From Flemingiibacterium sp045634345 (lineage in GTDB: Bacteria > Bacillota > Clostridia > Oscillospirales > CAG-272), in contig JAZRAB010000097.1 in NCBI GenBank assembly GCA_045634345.1, positions 1-36,911 of the forward strand: a stretch of 36,911 nt of DNA, written 5' to 3'. Positions within the stretch are counted from its first letter, which is position 1. Every line of letters begins with the position of its first letter. Position numbers and translations under genes: made by a program. Below, piece after piece: positions 33,292-36,911 of this stretch. The notes under the pieces were generated by a model. That model was not told the DNA's origin and did not search any database. It saw only the letters and a list, made by a program, of their open reading frames with translations.

Positions 33292-34371
33292 TTAATCTAC
33301 GGTGGTTATTATACGTTCATCGGCGCCGATAAGTGTACGGATGTTGCGTTCAGCGATTTCGATTATCACACAATCGGCGGAATATGAGTCGAGAAGATCA
33401 ATGCGGTAGGGAACAGCACGTTCAAAACGTGCTTCAGAGAAGCTTGATGCAAAAAATGGAATCATTGCATTTGCAAAGGAGTCGCGGAACATTAAAAGCT
33501 TGCCTTCGCCGTTGCCTCTTGCAGTTATCTGCATATCCATTGGTGTACGGTAAGCGGATGTGTAGATAAACAAGTCGGAAAGATCATATGCCGTGTTATC
33601 GTCATACATTTTACGTTCCGGGAAAAGGAGCGTATCAAGGTCTCCCGAAAAATCGGTGAGCCGTGTAGGTCCGTACTTTGCAAAATCGGGAGTTATGATG
33701 GATAACTCATTTGCAATCGCCTCAACAGCGATACGCGCGCCCTCTGTATTCCAGTGTGTATCGCGTTTGTGATACACAAGTAACTCGTTTTTAGCTTCGG
33801 TGAGTGTATCACGGAGATCTATATACGGAACACTGCGTTCATCAAGCGCATCGAGCAAACGGTCAAAATCTCGTCCGTTCGCGTCCATGATATAGCGGGA
33901 CGGCATCATTTCGGGATAGATACTGTTTTTGTTTGGCGCGCAGACAAACAAGAAGTCAGCTCCGCGCTCATTCGAGTATTCATATATATTGAGAAGCGAG
34001 TCGGCAACTGCGGCTATTTCGTCATCGGTCATCGGGTTTCTACCGAGGTAGTTGTCAAGAGTGTCGGCGAAGAAAAGGAAATCATCCTGCCCGACGATGA
34101 CCTGATCGTTACCCTCGGAAAAAAATTCTGTTTTCAAAGTGGAAAACATATCAACCACTTTATTTCTGTACGCAAAGCTCTTCGAGAAATATTCCTCAAA
34201 TTCGTTTCCGAAATCCGAGTTAACAGATGCATTGGGCGCATCAGTCAACAGCTTGGGCATTTCAGCGCCCTCTGCGGCATTTGCAGCCCCCGGGATTATC
34301 ATGCCGAGTGAGAAAAATGCGCAGGGAATAAGGAAGAGAGCGCAGTATATTACAAGCAGTATTTTTTTCAT
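33292..34371 (-). CDS. DHHW/AlgX-AlgJ-like SGNH acyltransferase-type protein
   Basis: A 359-residue exported protein with one N-terminal signal or anchor helix (LLVIYCALFLIPCAFFSLGMII). It has the KRDTHWNTEGA motif (Asp and His) and a MFRDSFANAM serine motif, the arrangement of AlgX/AlgJ and clostridial DHHW proteins. These work with an MBOAT protein to move acetyl groups onto a polysaccharide outside the membrane. The MBOAT gene is directly upstream, 11 bases away. The polymer modified is not known. Confidence 0.87.
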   Translation of the reverse strand: MKKILLVIYCALFLIPCAFFSLGMIIPGAANAAEGAEMPKLLTDAPNASVNSDFGNEFEEYFSKSFAYRNKVVDMFSTLKTEFFSEGNDQVIVGQDDFLFFADTLDNYLGRNPMTDDEIAAVADSLLNIYEYSNERGADFLFVCAPNKNSIYPEMMPSRYIMDANGRDFDRLLDALDERSVPYIDLRDTLTEAKNELLVYHKRDTHWNTEGARIAVEAIANELSIITPDFAKYGPTRLTDFSGDLDTLLFPERKMYDDNTAYDLSDLFIYTSAYRTPMDMQITARGNGEGKLLMFRDSFANAMIPFFASSFSEARFERAVPYRIDLLDSYSADCVIIEIAERNIRTLIGADERIITTVD

Positions 34372-34382
34372 ATCGCGCCTCC

Positions 34383-35792
34383 TCAGAATATGTAATAAAT
34401 AAAGGGATTGAATGAAGTTGAAGCGAGAGTCATAACGCAGAGTGCCAACAACGGCAGGCTCAACATGTATCCAACAACTTCACCGCAGGCGGAAAGTTTA
34501 CCGTTGCTTGCGGCATATTTGCGAAGTGTAGGAAGTATCGGTAGGGAGAAGATTACTCCAAAAACGAGCATCATGATTGTGTACGGGGTGAAGAGCATGA
34601 GCGCATCACCGATGCCGCCACTGAAAGAGAACATTCTTCCGATATACTGCATCGCAAAGCCGATACTCGGGGAGTTGAAAACAACAAATCCGAGACAGAC
34701 GGCGAGTAGGGTATATATATGGAATAGCGGCTTCAGAAACGGCTTTTTTGCCCATCTTTCGATGCTTGTGAACTGCTCGAACATCATGAGAAGTCCCTGC
34801 CACATACCCCATACGATGTATGTGAAATTAGCGCCATGCCAAAGTCCGGTCAGGAAGAATACGGTAAGACGGTTGGCGACGGTACGCGCTTTGCCGTGGC
34901 GATTGCCGCCGAGAGGGAAGTATACGTATTCGCGGAACCAAGAGGTAAGCGAAATATGCCAACGTTTCCAGAAGTCACGTATAGATACGGCAGAGTAGGG
35001 ATAGTTGAAGTTTTCAAGCAGAGAGAAACCGAACATTGAAGCGAGTCCGATTGCCATGTCGGAGTATCCGGAGAAGTCAAAATAAAGCTGAATACAGTAA
35101 GAGACAGCACCCGCCCATGCGAGCAGGGAAGACGGCATGTCCGCGCTGAATGCTGCCTCGGCGATAATTGCCGCGGTATTGGAAATGAGCACTTTTTTGG
35201 ATAGACCGTATATAAAGCGGCGGATTCCGAGCGCGGTGCCGCTTAATGTGACGGAGCGGCTCGCAATTTGTTCCTTAATATCGCCGTATTTTACAATAGG
35301 ACCTGCGATAAGCTGTGGGAAGAAGGATATGTACAGAAGCAAATCGGCGAAGCTTTTTTGGGCTTGGGTATTTCCACGGCGCACATCAACGACGTACGAA
35401 AGCACCTGGAATGTATAGAACGAAATGCCGACAGGTATAGTAAGCGGTGGAATCGGGATATCAAGCGACAGTCCTGAGTTGACAAGTGAAACAATCCATG
35501 GCACATATTTGAAGAATGCGAGTACGGCGAGATCGACTGTTACGCATGCAGTACACATAATAGACTGCGCGCGTGGCTTGCATTTAGACATGAGCAGCGT
35601 CATCGCCCAGTTGAACATTACCGAGCCGAGCATTATGATTATGTAAACAGGCTCGCCGTATGCATAAAAGAGAAGGCTGGCAACAGCGAGCAGAAGATTT
35701 CGTGCGGCAAGAAATTTTGCCGGAATCAGCATATGAAGCAGCCAAACCGCCGGAAGAAATATAAAAAGAAATACAGTAGATGAAAAAACCAT
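34383..35792 (-). CDS. MBOAT-family membrane O-acyltransferase (AlgI/DltB type)
   Basis: A 469-residue polytopic protein with about eleven membrane helices. The family signature includes RDFWKRWHISLTSWFREYVYFPLGGNRHG and the catalytic-histidine motif TGLWHGANFTYIVWG. AlgI-type proteins pass acetyl groups across the membrane to an outer transferase such as the neighbouring DHHW protein. It is the first gene of the six-gene operon: GAGG lies just before the ATG at 35792 and a good promoter stands 80-105 bases upstream. Confidence 0.95.
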   Translation of the reverse strand: MVFSSTVFLFIFLPAVWLLHMLIPAKFLAARNLLLAVASLLFYAYGEPVYIIIMLGSVMFNWAMTLLMSKCKPRAQSIMCTACVTVDLAVLAFFKYVPWIVSLVNSGLSLDIPIPPLTIPVGISFYTFQVLSYVVDVRRGNTQAQKSFADLLLYISFFPQLIAGPIVKYGDIKEQIASRSVTLSGTALGIRRFIYGLSKKVLISNTAAIIAEAAFSADMPSSLLAWAGAVSYCIQLYFDFSGYSDMAIGLASMFGFSLLENFNYPYSAVSIRDFWKRWHISLTSWFREYVYFPLGGNRHGKARTVANRLTVFFLTGLWHGANFTYIVWGMWQGLLMMFEQFTSIERWAKKPFLKPLFHIYTLLAVCLGFVVFNSPSIGFAMQYIGRMFSFSGGIGDALMLFTPYTIMMLVFGVIFSLPILPTLRKYAASNGKLSACGEVVGYMLSLPLLALCVMTLASTSFNPFIYYIF

Positions 35793-35868
35793 AAAAACCT
35801 CGTAAAGCGAAGATTTTTTGAATATATGAATTGTTTTCAGAATTTATGCATATAATTATACAGTATAT

Positions 35869-35897
35869 ATTATATCATCTTTCGCGGTGTAATGCAA
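35869..35897 (-). promoter_or_regulatory. promoter of the six-gene envelope operon
   Basis: On the minus strand TTGCAT (35892-35897), 17-base spacer ending in TGA, and TATAAT (35869-35874). No other promoter of this quality is visible between the six genes, which are 11-17 bases apart. Confidence 0.7.
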
Positions 35898-35959
35898 TAT
35901 CAAATTTAAAATATTTTCAGGCGTAATACAAAATATTTTTGTGAATTTGCAAAAACCTC

Positions 35960-35988
35960 TTGACATTAAGGGCTTGTTATGATATACT
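35960..35988 (+). promoter_or_regulatory. promoter of the tRNA-Leu/tRNA-fMet unit
   Basis: TTGACA (35960-35965), 17-base spacer and TATACT (35983-35988), about 45 bases before tRNA-Leu. Confidence 0.85.
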
Positions 35989-36035
35989 ATATAGGCGGTC
36001 AAGAGACGGACCGCCAAAAAAAGGTAACGGAAAAT

Positions 36036-36123
36036 GCCGGAGTGGCGGAATTGGCAGACGCCCGGGACTTAAAATCCCGTGAGACCAAATCTCGTACCGG
36101 TTCGAGCCCGGTTTCCGGCACCA
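36036..36123 (+). tRNA. tRNA-Leu (anticodon TAA)
   Basis: An 88-base class II tRNA with encoded CCA. The acceptor GCCGGAG pairs with TTCCGGC (one G-T), the anticodon arm CGGGA-CTTAAAA-TCCCG gives TAA, a long variable arm follows, and the T-arm is CCGGTTCGAGCCCGG. It is cotranscribed with the initiator tRNA six bases downstream. Confidence 0.95.
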
Positions 36124-36129
36124 ATATAT

Positions 36130-36206
<77 letters not shown>

Positions 36207-36237
36207 ATTAGTGCGACCAAAAAAGATATCGCACGAA

Positions 36238-36262
36238 AAACCCGAGATTTTCTCGGGTTTTC
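36238..36262 (+). terminator. terminator of the tRNA unit
   Basis: A ten-pair stem AAACCCGAGA/TCTCGGGTTT with a three-base loop and a following T run. A second hairpin, GTGCGA/TCGCAC (36211-36234), precedes it. Confidence 0.82.
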
Positions 36263-36340
36263 TTCGTTTTTCTCCGTTTTTCTCGCTTTTTCAAAATTCG
36301 AAAAATAGTCAAAATAAAAAGATATCATTTGAGAAAAACG

Positions 36341-36375
36341 ACTGATCGGAGGGATTTGAACTACCGACCTCCCCT
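36341..36375 (-). pseudogene. tRNA 3'-end-like fragment
   Basis: On the minus strand GAGGTCGGTAGTTCAAATCCC resembles a variable-loop end, T-arm and acceptor start, including the invariant TTCAAAT loop. The T-stem does not pair fully and no tRNA 5' half precedes it, so it is not a functional tRNA. It may be a relic of an integration site or a decayed tRNA. The rest of 36207-36531 holds terminators and AT-rich DNA without a gene. Confidence 0.35.
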
Positions 36376-36481
36376 TTTTGACACAAATTTCAGAGTTTTT
36401 TGAGCAAAAAAAGGACGAAAAACAAAGTATTCAAATGTTAAATCTTTATGTCTTGTACAACAAATATAAACGCATCTTTTT

Positions 36482-36528
36482 GGGGCGAATTTTTACAGAT
36501 TGATTCTGTAAGATTCGCCCCTTTTTTT
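36482..36528 (+). terminator. strong intrinsic terminator on the plus strand
   Basis: GGGGCGAAT...ATTCGCCCC and TTACAGA...TCTGTAA arms (36482-36521) form a stem of about 16 pairs with a five-base loop, followed by seven T on the plus strand. No plus-strand gene ends just before it. It lies four bases past the stop of the convergent minus-strand gene, where it has no T tract. Confidence 0.7.
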
Positions 36529-36531
36529 ATT

Positions 36532-36747
36532 TCATTGTTCTTGAGCAGTCCTCGCTTTTATTGCGTGGACACGTTTGACAACCTCCTCTTCGGTTAGTTC
36601 AGAAGGATAAATAATTTCAAGAAGCAGATCACACATCAAGAGCAGATCAAGGTCAATATTACCTTTGGGTTTGCGGAGTTCTCTTTCAATGCAGTCTCCT
36701 ATCAGTAGTGCTAAAAGTGTGCAAAAACTATCTTTGTCTGATTTCAT
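36532..36747 (-). CDS. small hypothetical protein
   Basis: A 71-residue soluble protein with a predicted helical fold: a Leu-rich centre (CTLLALLIGDCIERELRKPKG and DLDLLLMCDLLLEIIYPS) and a charged C-terminus (LTEEEVVKRVHAIKARTAQEQ). I do not recognise the family. The ATG at 36747 has AGGGAG about eight bases upstream, which supports a real gene; the frame extends to 36810 without a ribosome site. There is no signal peptide. Its only close neighbour is a possible 20-codon frame upstream at the window edge. Confidence 0.5.
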   Translation of the reverse strand: MKSDKDSFCTLLALLIGDCIERELRKPKGNIDLDLLLMCDLLLEIIYPSELTEEEVVKRVHAIKARTAQEQ

Positions 36748-36911
36748 GTTATTACTCCCTATGATATGTAAATTGATGGTTTTGATTATGCCTATATATG
36801 TAAATGTCAAAAACTGTAGTTATTGTTGCAGGCAAACGATAACATTTACACTTTATTAACAATGCTCTTGGTCATAGTGTCAAACACCATGGCTTCTTTA
36901 TTTTCCATTCA

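Noticed and set aside
36846..36908. A 20-codon minus-strand frame starting MENKEAMVFD at the window edge
   Set aside because: Only three bases lie upstream inside the window, so no ribosome site can be checked, and I recognise no family. It could be a real small gene but cannot be supported here.

Overview
The window looks like chromosomal DNA of an anaerobic gut or rumen Clostridia (Oscillospirales/Ruminococcaceae-like) bacterium. This is inferred from moderate-to-low GC, strong AGGAGG-type ribosome sites, TTGACA-17-TATAAT promoters, an LL-diaminopimelate aminotransferase, an NADP-type glutamate dehydrogenase, a cytoplasmic type I pullulanase, a class B sortase and a Gram-positive-type tyrosine-kinase capsule module. 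Nothing points to a phage, a transposon or a CRISPR array.

Layout. 1-9173: housekeeping and accessory genes: a cut-off tRNA-Ser, thioredoxin convergent with a Crp/Fnr regulator, a MATE transporter, an FAD/Rieske oxidoreductase, a GNAT-like protein, pullulanase, and a conserved unknown overlapping a flavodoxin-like gene. 9174-12519: the most unusual part. Two promoters and a structured leader precede a 43-codon peptide gene. An SLH-domain secreted protein with the same C-terminal tail (QLPFLPGV) follows, then an HPr-kinase-like ATPase, a PqqD-like protein and an S26 peptidase. 12611-19917: a co-directional exopolysaccharide control block: Wzz-like modulator, BY-kinase, PHP phosphatase, sortase B, its probable substrate, an LCP ligase and a membrane NDP-sugar dehydratase, closed by a bidirectional terminator. 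19956-22115 (minus): a Wzt/Wzm-type polysaccharide ABC exporter behind an attenuator-like leader. 22320-26769: gdhA, a SpoVB/Wzx-like flippase and dapL. 26957-35792 (minus): a tight six-gene envelope operon of MBOAT and DHHW acyl-transfer proteins, a VanX-like peptidase, a membrane RCC1-repeat protein, an Ig-repeat transglutaminase-like protein and a lipoprotein. 36036-36206: tRNA-Leu and initiator tRNA-Met. 36207-36911: terminators, a tRNA-like fragment and a small unknown gene.

How the parts may work together. Most of the window from 9.7 to 35.8 kb concerns the cell surface: polymer synthesis control, export, attachment by LCP and sortase, and acyl modification. The 9.7-12.5 kb cluster is the best candidate for an undescribed system. 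A PqqD-type peptide-recognition protein, a putative peptide kinase and a SipW-like Ser/His/Asp peptidase sit beside a short peptide and a larger S-layer-type protein that end in the same eight residues. I infer that the tail is a recognition or processing tag, or a mature peptide, used in surface assembly. No cyclase, radical SAM enzyme or dedicated transporter is visible in the cluster.
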